From an uncultured Legionella sp. (lineage in GTDB: Bacteria > Pseudomonadota > Gammaproteobacteria > Legionellales > Legionellaceae), in the NCBI GenBank assembly GCA_902168255.1, contig CABHON010000005.1, positions 1 to 47,312 on the forward strand: a stretch of DNA of 47,312 nt, in the 5' to 3' direction. Each line of letters opens with the position of its first letter. The stretch's first letter is position 1. Under the pieces are notes generated by a model. That model was not told the origin of the DNA. It made no database searches and worked only from the letters and a program-made list of their open reading frames with translations. Both the position numbers and the translations under genes were made by a program. Shown piece after piece: positions 1 to 8,950 of the stretch.

Positions 1-308
1 CAGCAGAGAAAAAGGCTAATCAACCGTATCTTCCCTTTTCTCAAGAAGAATATATCGCACTAGTCGATTGGACAGGGCGACAGATAAGAGACGATAAAGC
101 AGGTTATATTTCACCTGATGTTCCTTCTTTAGTCAAAGAAATGGGGCTTAATCCCTCTCATTGGATGAAAAACGCTACCACCGGCAGAAAACGTGGACCA
201 TCTATTATAGGACCACTAACCAAAATACGAGAATGGGCTACTAAAATTGAACAAACATGGCTAAAAGGACAGACTCTCGCTCGACTACTTTATCTAACAC
301 CTTCTTAA
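1..308 (+). CDS. C-terminal fragment of a Y1 / REP-associated transposase
   Basis: An open frame runs from base 3 to a TAA at 306-308 (101 codons) with no start, so the gene begins outside the window. The peptide contains YIALVDWTGRQIRDDK, then GLNPSHWMK and KIREWATKIEQTWLKG. I recognise this pattern from the C-terminal extension of the ~300-residue IS200/Y1-type (HUH) transposases associated with REP palindromes in gammaproteobacteria. The catalytic HUH and Tyr motifs lie upstream of the window, so activity cannot be judged. Such transposases mobilise or process palindromic repeats, which fits the number of small palindromes here, but no link is shown. Family assignment is from memory of the family pattern. 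Confidence 0.7.
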   Translation, partial: AEKKANQPYLPFSQEEYIALVDWTGRQIRDDKAGYISPDVPSLVKEMGLNPSHWMKNATTGRKRGPSIIGPLTKIREWATKIEQTWLKGQTLARLLYLTPS

Positions 309-427
309 AAATTACTTATCTTTTTACCATTATATTCTACTATTCTTCTTGAGTATGAAACCTGCTCGCCTTAAAACTGGCTTTGTGCAGTGAATTGCTA
401 GAAAAATTGAATTTCATGAATAAAAAA

Positions 428-487
428 ATAAATAATTTCTTGTTTTTTTGATCAAAAAAAATTTTCACAAGTAATTTTTTTCGATTT
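428..487. terminator. Palindrome between converging genes, possible bidirectional terminator
   Basis: The 236 bases between the transposase fragment (ends 308) and the DUF6314 gene (ends 545) contain no gene. They hold an 18-base perfect palindrome, TTTTTTTGATCAAAAAAA (443-460). Outside it, AATTTCTTG (434-442) and CAAGTAATT (467-475) form a further imperfect arm. The T-run and A-run arms and the position between two converging genes suggest a terminator, but the stem is weak (A+T only). Confidence 0.3.
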
Positions 488-544
488 AGACACCCAGAAA
501 ATAAATTTATATCTTAATTTAGGAAATTTGGATGTCTCTATTTA

Positions 545-985
545 TTAGGTGTAAATCAATCTATTAAAAACAGTGTTAGTGTGATAATTTTTTTTAGGAC
601 CTTTAACCGTATATAACATCGTAAATCGTTCGAAATTCATGAGATTTATTTCTACTTGGTAAATATCATCTTTACAAAAATGAGTATGTTTTAATTTTAT
701 AGGAAAAAATGCTTGAATATTATCTAATTTAAAATGATGTAATACCGTGTTTTCTAAAGTATCTATATAAAAACCGTCGTTTTCTATTCTAAAAACTCTT
801 TTCTGGTGAAAGCTATGTTGACGGTTTGGGCTATTGCAATAACCAGACTCTTCATAATTTATGATATTTTCTGAAAAGTTGGTAAAAACTCCTTTTCCTG
901 TACACTGTAAGTTTTGAGGAAAAGCCTTTCTTTCCAATATGAATTGGCCACAAAAGAATTTTTTTAAGAAGGTTTCAATATTCAT
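545..985 (-). CDS. DUF6314 family protein
   Basis: A 146-residue protein. The sequence follows the DUF6314 pattern (small, probably lipocalin-like beta-barrel proteins): an N-terminal FFCGQFILER (family: FL.G.W.L.R), a Gly/Phe strand GKGVFTNF, INYEESGYC (family: Y.E.G), the aromatic strand QKRVFRIENDGFYI, then HTHFCKDDIY (family: H.C..D.Y) and a C-terminal VKGPKKNYHTNTVFNR (family: V.GP.KDY...T.Y.R). These C-terminal matches are the strongest evidence. The length is normal for the family. Function is unknown; related folds bind small hydrophobic ligands. Its ATG lies in an ATGA overlap with the stop of the upstream gene at 982-985, so the two are probably translated together. Confidence 0.75.
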   Translation of the reverse strand: MNIETFLKKFFCGQFILERKAFPQNLQCTGKGVFTNFSENIINYEESGYCNSPNRQHSFHQKRVFRIENDGFYIDTLENTVLHHFKLDNIQAFFPIKLKHTHFCKDDIYQVEINLMNFERFTMLYTVKGPKKNYHTNTVFNRLIYT

Positions 986-1659
986 TTAATTGGATTTAAC
1001 GAGTTTTCTGAAGAATTAAAGTCAGATTGATAAAGTTTATAATGTTTCTCAACCTCAGTTAAATTAAATCCCAATAAAATACGAGTAGTTTCTTTACTAA
1101 TTAAATCTGCTAAATGTGGCTGTCCGTTTAAAACATCCTTTATGGCATCTAAAAAAGTATTAACATTCGATAAATGAATGTTTGAAATCATCAATTGTTT
1201 TTTATCAAAAAATTCTTCAATTGTGTGTGGAAACGATAAAGACGGGCATAATTGTTCTCTTATATGATCATGATACGGTATATTGGTTGAATAAATACTT
1301 ATATAAAAAAGCAGTTGATTGTCAACACCAATTTCTATGGATGTCTGGGAGGAAGATTTTGATAAAGTACTGCTACAAAAATTATTTTCATGAATTCTAT
1401 GAATTTCCCAAGCAGAAGGCTCTTTAGATTCATAATTTGAAAAGAACATCGTTTGTTTTTTCCTTTTTAAGGCTTCCATCAAGCTTTTATTAGCATCTTT
1501 TAATATTAGAAGAGCATGGATATGTTTATTTTTAAAAAAAATAATTTGTTCAGTGGTAAGGTCTGTGACATCTTCATTATTATACCAGGTTAACTCTTCA
1601 AGACTTTGTATTTCAGCATCATCATTGGCAGCTTTCTTTTTTTTCCACCATCTTAGCAT
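982..1659 (-). CDS. Hypothetical protein, partner of the DUF6314 gene
   Basis: A 225-residue protein I do not recognise. The N-terminus is very basic (MLRWWKKKKAAND), followed by an acidic stretch with EELTWYNNEDVTDLTTEQ. The rest looks soluble and mixed alpha/beta, with no signal peptide or membrane segment. The stop overlaps the start of the DUF6314 gene by four bases (ATGA), the main support that this is a real coding region in the same transcript. It is separated by 72 bases from the methyltransferase gene upstream. Its role cannot be inferred beyond the coupling with DUF6314. Confidence 0.6.
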   Translation of the reverse strand: MLRWWKKKKAANDDAEIQSLEELTWYNNEDVTDLTTEQIIFFKNKHIHALLILKDANKSLMEALKRKKQTMFFSNYESKEPSAWEIHRIHENNFCSSTLSKSSSQTSIEIGVDNQLLFYISIYSTNIPYHDHIREQLCPSLSFPHTIEEFFDKKQLMISNIHLSNVNTFLDAIKDVLNGQPHLADLISKETTRILLGFNLTEVEKHYKLYQSDFNSSENSLNPIK

Positions 1660-1731
1660 AGTTTACTCAATTCTTAATATTTTATGGCTTCAAGAAAATT
1701 ATTTATTTTAAACGACATTAAACTGATCATA

Positions 1732-2619
1732 CTAACTTTTCTTTTTTGCTGTTAAGACAACTATTTCTAATTCATCTTCTACTGCTAGTTCTTTTTTTTC
1801 TAAAATGTTGAGAATTTTTATTAAATAAAACAAGCAATATACTTTAAATTTGCTTACTGAACTGCTTTGTAATTCTGCTGTAAACCACCCAGCATTATGT
1901 AAAAAATTCCAAGCTTCAGGTGCTTTTGATACTTTTACTTTGAGTTTGAGGGTTTCGCAGGTTAATATTTGACAGTCATTTTTCTCTACTACATTGATAA
2001 CATCTTGTGTACTTTGAGGCATAAAGTGTTCATATTTGGTATGAAATGATTCTAAATCTAACTTCAGCGCATATTTGGAGAAAGAATTGAGGTATTTTAA
2101 TGCTAATGTTTGTGAATATTTAAATGAGTTACCCGTATTGGTGCAAATAGATAGTAAACCATCTTTTTTTATTATCTTGGTTGCTTTTTGGACTAAATCT
2201 TTATAATCAAGAAAAGCAAAAACAAAGTGTAAGTTAAGTAAATCAGCAGTTGGTTCGAAAAAATGTTTATCTATATTGGAACCTGAGTCGCATACTTCGG
2301 TAAGGCTAGGTAATTTACTTTTTGCAATTTTTAGCATTTCAGCCGATGGCTCAATACCATACATTTGGTTAAACTGAAATTCTTTGGATAATTCGACTAA
2401 AGCGTTTCCTGTACCGCATCCCACATCAACTACCGTTCCTTTGAATATATCAGGAGAAACTGTACCCTCATTAAATAATAATTTTAATTGATTAAACATA
2501 GTTTCTCGTGCTTTAGATAAAACTTTGAATTGATCTACATCATAATAACTATGTACGTTTTTGTCTTCATAGCTATTAATGAATGGAGACTCTTCATTAT
2601 TTAATATCATATTCTTCAC
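1732..2619 (-). CDS. Class I SAM-dependent methyltransferase
   Basis: A 295-residue protein with a clear Rossmann methyltransferase domain: motif I VVDVGCGTGNA at about residues 63-73, then an acidic loop MYGIEPSAEMLKIAKSKLP that would bind the SAM ribose. The C-terminal third is helical, with a hydrophobic stretch (VYCLFYLIKILNIL). The substrate is unknown. The gene overlaps the end of the NodT-like gene by 23 bases, so it is the last member of the relA/efflux run. A second ATG (codon 4, base 2610) is an equally possible start. Its place behind a tripartite exporter suggests it may modify an exported or toxic small molecule; that is inference. Confidence 0.8.
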   Translation of the reverse strand: MKNMILNNEESPFINSYEDKNVHSYYDVDQFKVLSKARETMFNQLKLLFNEGTVSPDIFKGTVVDVGCGTGNALVELSKEFQFNQMYGIEPSAEMLKIAKSKLPSLTEVCDSGSNIDKHFFEPTADLLNLHFVFAFLDYKDLVQKATKIIKKDGLLSICTNTGNSFKYSQTLALKYLNSFSKYALKLDLESFHTKYEHFMPQSTQDVINVVEKNDCQILTCETLKLKVKVSKAPEAWNFLHNAGWFTAELQSSSVSKFKVYCLFYLIKILNILEKKELAVEDELEIVVLTAKKKS

Positions 2620-4060
2620 CTAATTTTTTTACACGCGTTAATTGTTTATCGGCATTATAACCGCCACCTAATACTTGATACAAATTCACAATATTATTCA
2701 TTTGTTGCATTTTTGTACCATTAATGATCAATAAAGATTCATTTATACTCAATTTACTAAATAACGTGTTAGCGTAACTAATTGCTCCGTTATTATACTG
2801 ACTTTCTGCCATTTTGTATAAATATCTTGCTTTATTTAACGCAATGGTTTGTTCTTTTGCAGTTCTATCTAATGCAGCATGTTGTGAAAGTCCGTCATCA
2901 ACTTGTTCAAAGGCTCGTCTAACGGTTCCAAGATAATTATAATAGGCAGAATAATATCCTCCCTTCGCACGATCAATATCTGCATAGAGACTGAGGTTTA
3001 ATAAAGGCATCCCAGCTTCCATTTGTGTAGCCCACACTGTTCCTTTAAATAAGGTTTCTATATCAAAAGATACCAGACTAGGCGCAGCACCCGTTAAATT
3101 AATCGTAGGGAAAAAAGCTGATTTAACAAGGCCTATATTGGCATTATTAATTTTTAGTTGATATTCTGCCATTGCTACATCAGGGCGATTTTCTAAAACT
3201 TCAGAGGGCAAATTAACAGGAATAATTCCTCTCTGGTCAATGTTATCAAATGTTTTATAGGTGTCTATTTTTCCAGGATTATGATTCGTTAATACTCTAA
3301 GAGCATTCGATACTTCAACAATATTATTTTCAGTGACAGGTACTTGAGATTTTATGGTAGCAATATGTTGCTCTAAATCTGCTAAGCTAACGCTCGAAAT
3401 ACTGCCCTGGTTGTATTGGGTTTCAGTATATTGACGTAATTGTTCTGACTCAGCCAATATTTTCTTTTGTAATCCTAACTGTTCTTTAAGGCCTAATAAT
3501 GAAAAATAACTGGCAGCAACTTGGCTAATAACCCCTATTCGAACAGCATTAGCCGCTTGACGCTGTGCTTCTAATGATAGGCTAGAAATTTCTGTTTGCT
3601 TCATTTGAGCGAAAACATTGATGGTATATTGGGGGAGAAATCCCACATCATAACCATGATATCCTTGAGGATTATCAAGTAGATTGAGAGTTTGATTTGG
3701 CAGCGTTAACGAAGAATCAGTAATAATACCTGCAACCCCTCCTCCACCGGCATATAAAGAAGGCACCCACCCCATTTTCACACTTTTTAGAGCCGCTTGA
3801 GCTTGAAGCAAATTTCCAACTGATGATTGAAGGTCCGTATTATTAGCTAATGCTTCATCCATTAATTGATTTAATTTAGGATCATGAAAATTTTTCCACC
3901 ATGCTAATTGGGTCACATTGTCATGCGAATAATGAATGGCTTCGCCATGAGGCTCCCATGTAACAGGTTTATCTACGGTGGGCTTATGATAGTCTGGTCC
4001 TAGTAAACTACAACTTGATAAAAATAAAATGGGCAGAAAAAAAGAAGCTAGTTTACGCAT
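2597..4060 (-). CDS. Outer-membrane efflux lipoprotein, NodT/TolC-like
   Basis: A 487-residue protein. The N-terminus is a lipoprotein signal (MRKLASFFLPILFLSSC, lipobox LSSC, acylated Cys17), followed by LLGPDYHKP, the standard opening of NodT-type outer-membrane factors. Two repeated outer-membrane-efflux domains follow, with long helical stretches around residues 160-260 and 370-470 and the conserved segment PSEVLENRPDV between them. It would form the trimeric outer-membrane duct for the EmrA/EmrB-like pair encoded just upstream. The start overlaps the adaptor gene by 8 bases, supporting a single operon and a complete tripartite pump in one transcript. Confidence 0.9.
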   Translation of the reverse strand: MRKLASFFLPILFLSSCSLLGPDYHKPTVDKPVTWEPHGEAIHYSHDNVTQLAWWKNFHDPKLNQLMDEALANNTDLQSSVGNLLQAQAALKSVKMGWVPSLYAGGGGVAGIITDSSLTLPNQTLNLLDNPQGYHGYDVGFLPQYTINVFAQMKQTEISSLSLEAQRQAANAVRIGVISQVAASYFSLLGLKEQLGLQKKILAESEQLRQYTETQYNQGSISSVSLADLEQHIATIKSQVPVTENNIVEVSNALRVLTNHNPGKIDTYKTFDNIDQRGIIPVNLPSEVLENRPDVAMAEYQLKINNANIGLVKSAFFPTINLTGAAPSLVSFDIETLFKGTVWATQMEAGMPLLNLSLYADIDRAKGGYYSAYYNYLGTVRRAFEQVDDGLSQHAALDRTAKEQTIALNKARYLYKMAESQYNNGAISYANTLFSKLSINESLLIINGTKMQQMNNIVNLYQVLGGGYNADKQLTRVKKLGEEYDIK

Positions 4061-5039
4061 GATTGCTTGTATCTACCGTTACCTCACAACTCGCGCCAAC
4101 ACGTAAAGGAAAATCTTTACTATCTTCCACTTTTACCATAACAGTAAAACGTTGAGTTACTTTTACCCAATTTCCCGTAGCATTCTCAGGAGGGAGTAAT
4201 GAAAAAGTATTACCACTTGCAAAACTTATGCTTTGCAAAACTCCTTTATAATGATGATCATACATATCAAGAATAACCTTAACAGGTTGTCCTGGCTTCA
4301 TACGTTCTAATTGCGTTTCCTTAAAATTAGCCTCAATCCACCATGACTGAGAATCTACTAATCCAAAAAGTTTCTGTCCTTGCCCTACAACTTCACCTGT
4401 TTGTAAATTAAGATCGGACACGTATCCATCCACCGGTGCTGATATTTTGGTATAACCTAAATCATTATTCGCATTGTTGATGCCAATTTTAGCCATACTC
4501 ATTTGAGTCAGTGCTGCTTCATGCTGAATGGTTGCTTGGGATAATTCCGTCTCTGCTTGCTTTTTCATTTGTTCAGCTTGAATACTGTCATTGACATAAT
4601 TTTGCATGTCTTGCTTAGATCCGGATTTTTGAACATATAAATTAGTATAACGCACCGCCATTTCATGGGCGAATGCATAATTGGCTTGTGCACGGGCAAT
4701 ATTAGCTTTAGCTGCTGCAATTTGCTTTTCTGCTATCAGTGCTTGTTGTTTGGCTAAAATAAAATCTTTCTTCGTTTTGGATACTTGAAGATCGTAATCA
4801 GTTGAATCAATGGAAATTAATAAATCACCTTTATGCACATACTGATTATTCTTTACATATACTTTTTGAATAGAACCACTTACCTTGGGAGCAATGTTAA
4901 CTAAATGAGCACTTACATAAGCATCTTCTGTACTAGGATACACTTCATTACGCCAACGATAATGCAAAATCACGCTAAGTAAAAATATTATAAGAATTAT
5001 TCCTATAATTAAATGCTTATGTTGGCTAATTTTTTTCAC
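4053..5039 (-). CDS. EmrA-like membrane fusion (HlyD family) adaptor
   Basis: A 328-residue protein. It has one N-terminal membrane helix (about residues 9-26, HLIIGIILIIFLLSVIL) and a split biotinyl-lipoyl domain: the first half around residues 40-75 (VNIAPKVSGSIQKVYVKNNQ), the second around 195-225 (KISAPVDGYVSDLNLQTGE). The two halves flank a long coiled-coil hairpin rich in Ala, Gln and Lys. This is the periplasmic adaptor linking the 14-helix transporter to the outer-membrane factor. It lies 10 bases after the EmrB-like gene and overlaps the NodT-like gene by 8 bases. Length is slightly below E. coli EmrA. The drug substrate cannot be read from sequence. Confidence 0.88.
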   Translation of the reverse strand: MKKISQHKHLIIGIILIIFLLSVILHYRWRNEVYPSTEDAYVSAHLVNIAPKVSGSIQKVYVKNNQYVHKGDLLISIDSTDYDLQVSKTKKDFILAKQQALIAEKQIAAAKANIARAQANYAFAHEMAVRYTNLYVQKSGSKQDMQNYVNDSIQAEQMKKQAETELSQATIQHEAALTQMSMAKIGINNANNDLGYTKISAPVDGYVSDLNLQTGEVVGQGQKLFGLVDSQSWWIEANFKETQLERMKPGQPVKVILDMYDHHYKGVLQSISFASGNTFSLLPPENATGNWVKVTQRFTVMVKVEDSKDFPLRVGASCEVTVDTSNHA

Positions 5040-5049
5040 TTATACTCTC

Positions 5050-6576
5050 TTATTCAAAATGACCTACGGCATCAATGGCTTTTGGTGCCTTTAAAAAAAA
5101 TACTATCCAGATAAACAGGAGCAATCCTATGCCACACAAGTAAAATAAGTCAAGGAAACTAATCAGGTAACTTTGCTGAATAATAAGGCCTTGGGCAATA
5201 CCAACTTTCAAGGTGTCCGGCAATAAACCTAAGTTCTGCTCCCAGATTCTAAATGAATTAACATAAGGAGAAATATGAGCAGTTAAATCATGAAAGCTAA
5301 CTTGTTGTTGTCGAGCAATAACCGAAGCCGCAAGAGAAGTAGCAATTGAATTAGCTAAGCAACGAACTAAGTTAAAAAAACCGGAACCCTCTTCTTGTAA
5401 ATGCGAAGGCAAATCAAAAAAAACCATTTCCATGAGAGGAATAAATAACGCCATAATCGCTACACCTTCCATGACCGTTACAATGATTAAAGTAGTTAAA
5501 TTTAGCGATGTGCTAAATCGGGACAACATTAAACACGCAACAGATAACAGTAATAATCCAAATAACATGATGACGCGAGCATCAATTTTCTTCATTAATT
5601 TTAATAAGATCGGCGCTACTAACATACTGGATAAACCACAAGGAGCCGTAAGATAGGCAGCAGTTTCTACAGGGTAACCATAGACAGTTTGCAACATAGT
5701 AGGGGAATACGCAATGGCTGACACAAGCAACAGTGTCACCATAAAGGTAACACCTGTCGTCAACATAAAATTTTTATAAGCAAATAACTTAAAATTGATG
5801 ACGCTTTTGCCTAACAAACCTCTCCAAATAAAAAAAGTTATAAAGAGTAAAGCGAGAGAAAAAATAACCACCATATCAAAGGAATCAAACCAATTTTGAA
5901 TGCTTCCTTGATCAATAAAATATTCTAAAAAGCCCAATCCTAATGCCATAAAAGCAAAACTGGCATAATCAATTTTAACTTTTTCTGTTTTATGTTTTTT
6001 CATGAAAAGAATAATGAGAAAAAGACTAATGGCACACAGGGGTACATTCACAAAAAAACACCAGCGCCAACTTAAATGTGCAGTCAGTACGCCTCCCAAA
6101 GTGGGACCTAATACGGGTCCAAGTACAACGCAAATACTATAAAGAACCATTATTTTCGGTTTCTCTTCTTCATTGAAATTTTCTGCTATATAGGTTTGTG
6201 TAATAGGTGTGAAAAAGGCTCCCCCTATTCCTTGGATAATTCGAAAAAATATCATTTGTTCAAGCGTTGTTGCCAAACCTGCTAAAACTGAAGCAATGCC
6301 AAATACTATCGTTGCGAAGATAACTAAATTTTTCAATCCATATTTTTTTATTCCTATGCCTGTCATCGGAGTAAATATGGCAACAACAATAATATAAGAA
6401 GTATTAATCGCGGCAATTTGTTCAATATTAGCACCAATGCTGCCCATAATTTGAGGAAGTGCTACAGCAACAATACTAATATCTATCATCTCTGCTAAAG
6501 CAAGAAGACTCACGGCATAAGCAAGAATGGTCCTAGGTTCTAACCATAAGTTTTTGCTTATGTGAGGAACGCTCAT
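5050..6576 (-). CDS. DHA2-family (EmrB-like, 14-helix) MFS drug exporter
   Basis: A 508-residue integral membrane protein of the 14-helix major facilitator drug/H+ antiporter class. It shows the TM1 acidic motif (ALAEMIDISIVAVALPQI), the RIIQGIGGAFF motif, and antiporter motif C GPVLGPTLGG followed by LSWRWCFFVNVP, all typical of EmrB/QacA-type pumps. Together with the following adaptor and outer-membrane genes it forms a complete EmrAB-TolC-like system. Its ATG (6574-6576) overlaps the relA stop (6573-6575) as ATGA, so translation is probably coupled to relA, an unusual arrangement. Confidence 0.9.
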   Translation of the reverse strand: MSVPHISKNLWLEPRTILAYAVSLLALAEMIDISIVAVALPQIMGSIGANIEQIAAINTSYIIVVAIFTPMTGIGIKKYGLKNLVIFATIVFGIASVLAGLATTLEQMIFFRIIQGIGGAFFTPITQTYIAENFNEEEKPKIMVLYSICVVLGPVLGPTLGGVLTAHLSWRWCFFVNVPLCAISLFLIILFMKKHKTEKVKIDYASFAFMALGLGFLEYFIDQGSIQNWFDSFDMVVIFSLALLFITFFIWRGLLGKSVINFKLFAYKNFMLTTGVTFMVTLLLVSAIAYSPTMLQTVYGYPVETAAYLTAPCGLSSMLVAPILLKLMKKIDARVIMLFGLLLLSVACLMLSRFSTSLNLTTLIIVTVMEGVAIMALFIPLMEMVFFDLPSHLQEEGSGFFNLVRCLANSIATSLAASVIARQQQVSFHDLTAHISPYVNSFRIWEQNLGLLPDTLKVGIAQGLIIQQSYLISFLDLFYLCGIGLLLFIWIVFFLKAPKAIDAVGHFE

Positions 6577-8801
6577 AAATGGATGTCCTTATTCTCCAAA
6601 CGTTTAACTTGAATGATATTTGGTAGTTGTTGAACTTTTTCTATTAATCGACTGACTTTTTCCAGGTTTTCTATTTCTGCAATAAGTTGTACATGGGCAG
6701 TATGCTCCGCTTTATCTACAGTAGTAGTAAATTGCAAGACATTTGCTTTTTCTAATCCCATTAAATGAGTAATATCACGAATCAGCCCTTGGCGATCATA
6801 GGCATGTATTTCCAATCCAATGGAATAATGCGTTTGTACCTTTTTTCCCCAACTTACTTCTACTACTCGATGATCTTTATCTAATTCTAAAGCTAAAATA
6901 TTAGGACAGTTTTTACGATGAATGGAAATACCGCGTCCAATAGTAACATACCCAACAATAGAATCTTGCACGGTGGGTTTACAGCAATTGGCTAAACGCG
7001 TCAATAAGTTGCCTACGCCTTCAATATATAATTCGCTATCAGAAGAATCTGGGTAAGTAATTTTGCTTAGGACAGGTGTAATTTTATGTTCAGTTAAAGC
7101 CGTTTCTGCTTGTTCAACTTTTTGTAATACATGACCTATTTTCAGATCACCTCGACCTAAAGCCGCAAAAAAATCTTCCTTTTTCTTAAATTTAAATTGC
7201 TTGGCAAGATCTTCTAAAGCAACCGAACGAATAGATAATTTTTTAAATTCTCGTTCTAATAGTTCTTCACCTTCTTCTTGGTGACGTTCAAAATCTTGCT
7301 CTTTGAACCAATGAAGCACTTTCGCGCGAGCACGGGAAGTTTTTAGATAACCTAAATGAATATTTAGCCAATCACGGCTAGGGTGCAGTTTTTTTCCTGA
7401 TAGAATTTCTACTTGATCGCCCATTTTTAAGGTGTATACCAAGTTAACAATAGAACCGTTAACTTTTGCCCCCCGACAACCATGACCCACGTCGCTGTGA
7501 ATATGGTAAGCAAAATCTAAAGGTGTTGAACCGACCGGTAAATCGATTATTTTTCCCATCGGTGTAAAAACATACACACGATCTTCTAGAAATTCTGTTT
7601 GAATTTCAGTTGGCACACCTTCTGCTTTAGCCACTTCACGATTCCATGCTAATACTTCGCGTAACCATTCAATTTTTCTTTCATGAGTGTCTGCTACTTC
7701 ACTACTACCTTCTTTATATTTCCAATGTGCAGCAACCCCAAGTTCAGCTAAATCATGCATTTCATGGGTTCTAATCTGTACTTCAAAATGCTTGCCTTCG
7801 GGTCCCACTACAGCTGTATGTAAGGAGCGATAGCCATTAGGCTTTGGATTAGAAATATAATCATCAAATTCACTTGAAATGGGTGTCCATAATTGATGCA
7901 CAGCACTTAATACGAGATAACAATCTTCCTCTGTGTCCACAAGCACTCGCACTGCCGTTGCATCATAAATTTCGTCTAAAGTTTTATGCTTTTGAACCAT
8001 TTTTCGGTAAATACTATGGATATGCTTTGAGCGGCCGTAGACTTTAAAGTGCTTAAGCCCTATTTTATTTAATTCATGCTCAAGCGCTTCTACAATATGC
8101 TTAACGTAAAGGTCTCTTTCTACCCGTTTGGCGCGCAGTCCTTTTGCAATTGCTTTATATTCTTCGGGATGAAGATAACGAAAAGCGCGATCCTCCATTT
8201 CCCATTTTAGGCTACCAATGCCCAATCGATTGGCAAGTGGGGCATAAATATCCATTACTTCACGCGCTATTTCACGTCGTACTGGCTCACTCAAAATTGC
8301 AGAAGCCCTGAGTAAGTGTAAACGTTCCGCAAGTTTAATTAATACACCCCTGACATCATCTACCATTGCTAGAAGCATTTTTCGCAGATTGTCCACTTGC
8401 TGGTGTGCAGTGCCTAATTCCTTCAACTCTTGAATGCGCCCTACTGCTTCCATGCGTTTTACGGCTAGTACTAATCGTGCAACATTTTTGCCGAGTTGTT
8501 CTTCAACATCTTCTAAAGGTAAATCTGCATATTGGACACTATTATAAATTATAGCGGCAGATAACGTATCGGGATCGACTTCCAAGTCGAGTAATGTTTC
8601 TGCGATAGCAAGCCCAGCTTGCAAGCAAGACTCACCTGTGGGTGTCGTTTGTTCTTCGCCGGTTAATTCAACTAACGTGCAAGCGTGTTGAATTTTATCT
8701 AAATTAGGATATAAATGTTTCTCTGATAAATGTTCTAACCAGCTATGAGGGTCAATAAGTCCATCAGCTAAGAAATGGGCGTCTTCTTTTACTTTAACCA
8801 T
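6573..8801 (-). CDS. relA: RelA, ribosome-associated (p)ppGpp synthetase
   Basis: A 742-residue RSH-family protein. The N-terminal hydrolase domain is degenerate: the His-Asp pair expected around residues 86-87 is Tyr-Asn (AIIYNSV), so it should not degrade ppGpp. The synthetase domain is intact (IYDATAVRVLVD, EFDDYISNPKPNGYRSLHT at 311-329, EVQIRTHEMHDLAELGVAAHWKYKEG at about 340-365). The acidic EFDD motif is the signature of monofunctional RelA; SpoT/Rel enzymes have a basic RxKD version. A TGS domain follows (about 405-470), then the Cys-rich CCKP region and a C-terminal ACT domain. It makes pppGpp/ppGpp on stalled ribosomes with uncharged tRNA. A separate SpoT is therefore expected elsewhere. 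The gene heads the efflux run by ATGA overlap. Confidence 0.96.
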   Translation of the reverse strand: MVKVKEDAHFLADGLIDPHSWLEHLSEKHLYPNLDKIQHACTLVELTGEEQTTPTGESCLQAGLAIAETLLDLEVDPDTLSAAIIYNSVQYADLPLEDVEEQLGKNVARLVLAVKRMEAVGRIQELKELGTAHQQVDNLRKMLLAMVDDVRGVLIKLAERLHLLRASAILSEPVRREIAREVMDIYAPLANRLGIGSLKWEMEDRAFRYLHPEEYKAIAKGLRAKRVERDLYVKHIVEALEHELNKIGLKHFKVYGRSKHIHSIYRKMVQKHKTLDEIYDATAVRVLVDTEEDCYLVLSAVHQLWTPISSEFDDYISNPKPNGYRSLHTAVVGPEGKHFEVQIRTHEMHDLAELGVAAHWKYKEGSSEVADTHERKIEWLREVLAWNREVAKAEGVPTEIQTEFLEDRVYVFTPMGKIIDLPVGSTPLDFAYHIHSDVGHGCRGAKVNGSIVNLVYTLKMGDQVEILSGKKLHPSRDWLNIHLGYLKTSRARAKVLHWFKEQDFERHQEEGEELLEREFKKLSIRSVALEDLAKQFKFKKKEDFFAALGRGDLKIGHVLQKVEQAETALTEHKITPVLSKITYPDSSDSELYIEGVGNLLTRLANCCKPTVQDSIVGYVTIGRGISIHRKNCPNILALELDKDHRVVEVSWGKKVQTHYSIGLEIHAYDRQGLIRDITHLMGLEKANVLQFTTTVDKAEHTAHVQLIAEIENLEKVSRLIEKVQQLPNIIQVKRLENKDIHL

Positions 8802-8867
8802 AAAAGAAAATTACCAGTTATTAAGTTTTAACGCAAGCCATTTTCTGGTGACATTTCTTCGTCTTTA

Positions 8868-8950
8868 AAGCCTGTTTTTTTAAAATCTTTTAGCTTGAGA
8901 CAAAAAATCATTGTTTTATGGCCAAGATAAGAGATTTTAAACAGGCTCTT
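8868..8950. repeat. Imperfect inverted repeat downstream of exoD
   Basis: Between exoD and relA, AAGCCTG then a T-run and AAAATCTTT (8868-8890) is mirrored by GAGATTTTAAACAGGCTCTT (8931-8950), with about 40 bases between. On the minus strand it starts at the exoD stop codon, so it could form a long hairpin after exoD. There is no clean U-tract, so it is as likely a decayed small mobile element as a terminator. The 147-base gap holds no gene. Confidence 0.4.

Noticed and set aside
1182-1427. 81-codon open frame on the plus strand
   Set aside because: It lies opposite the 225-residue gene, without a ribosome-binding site or recognisable features.
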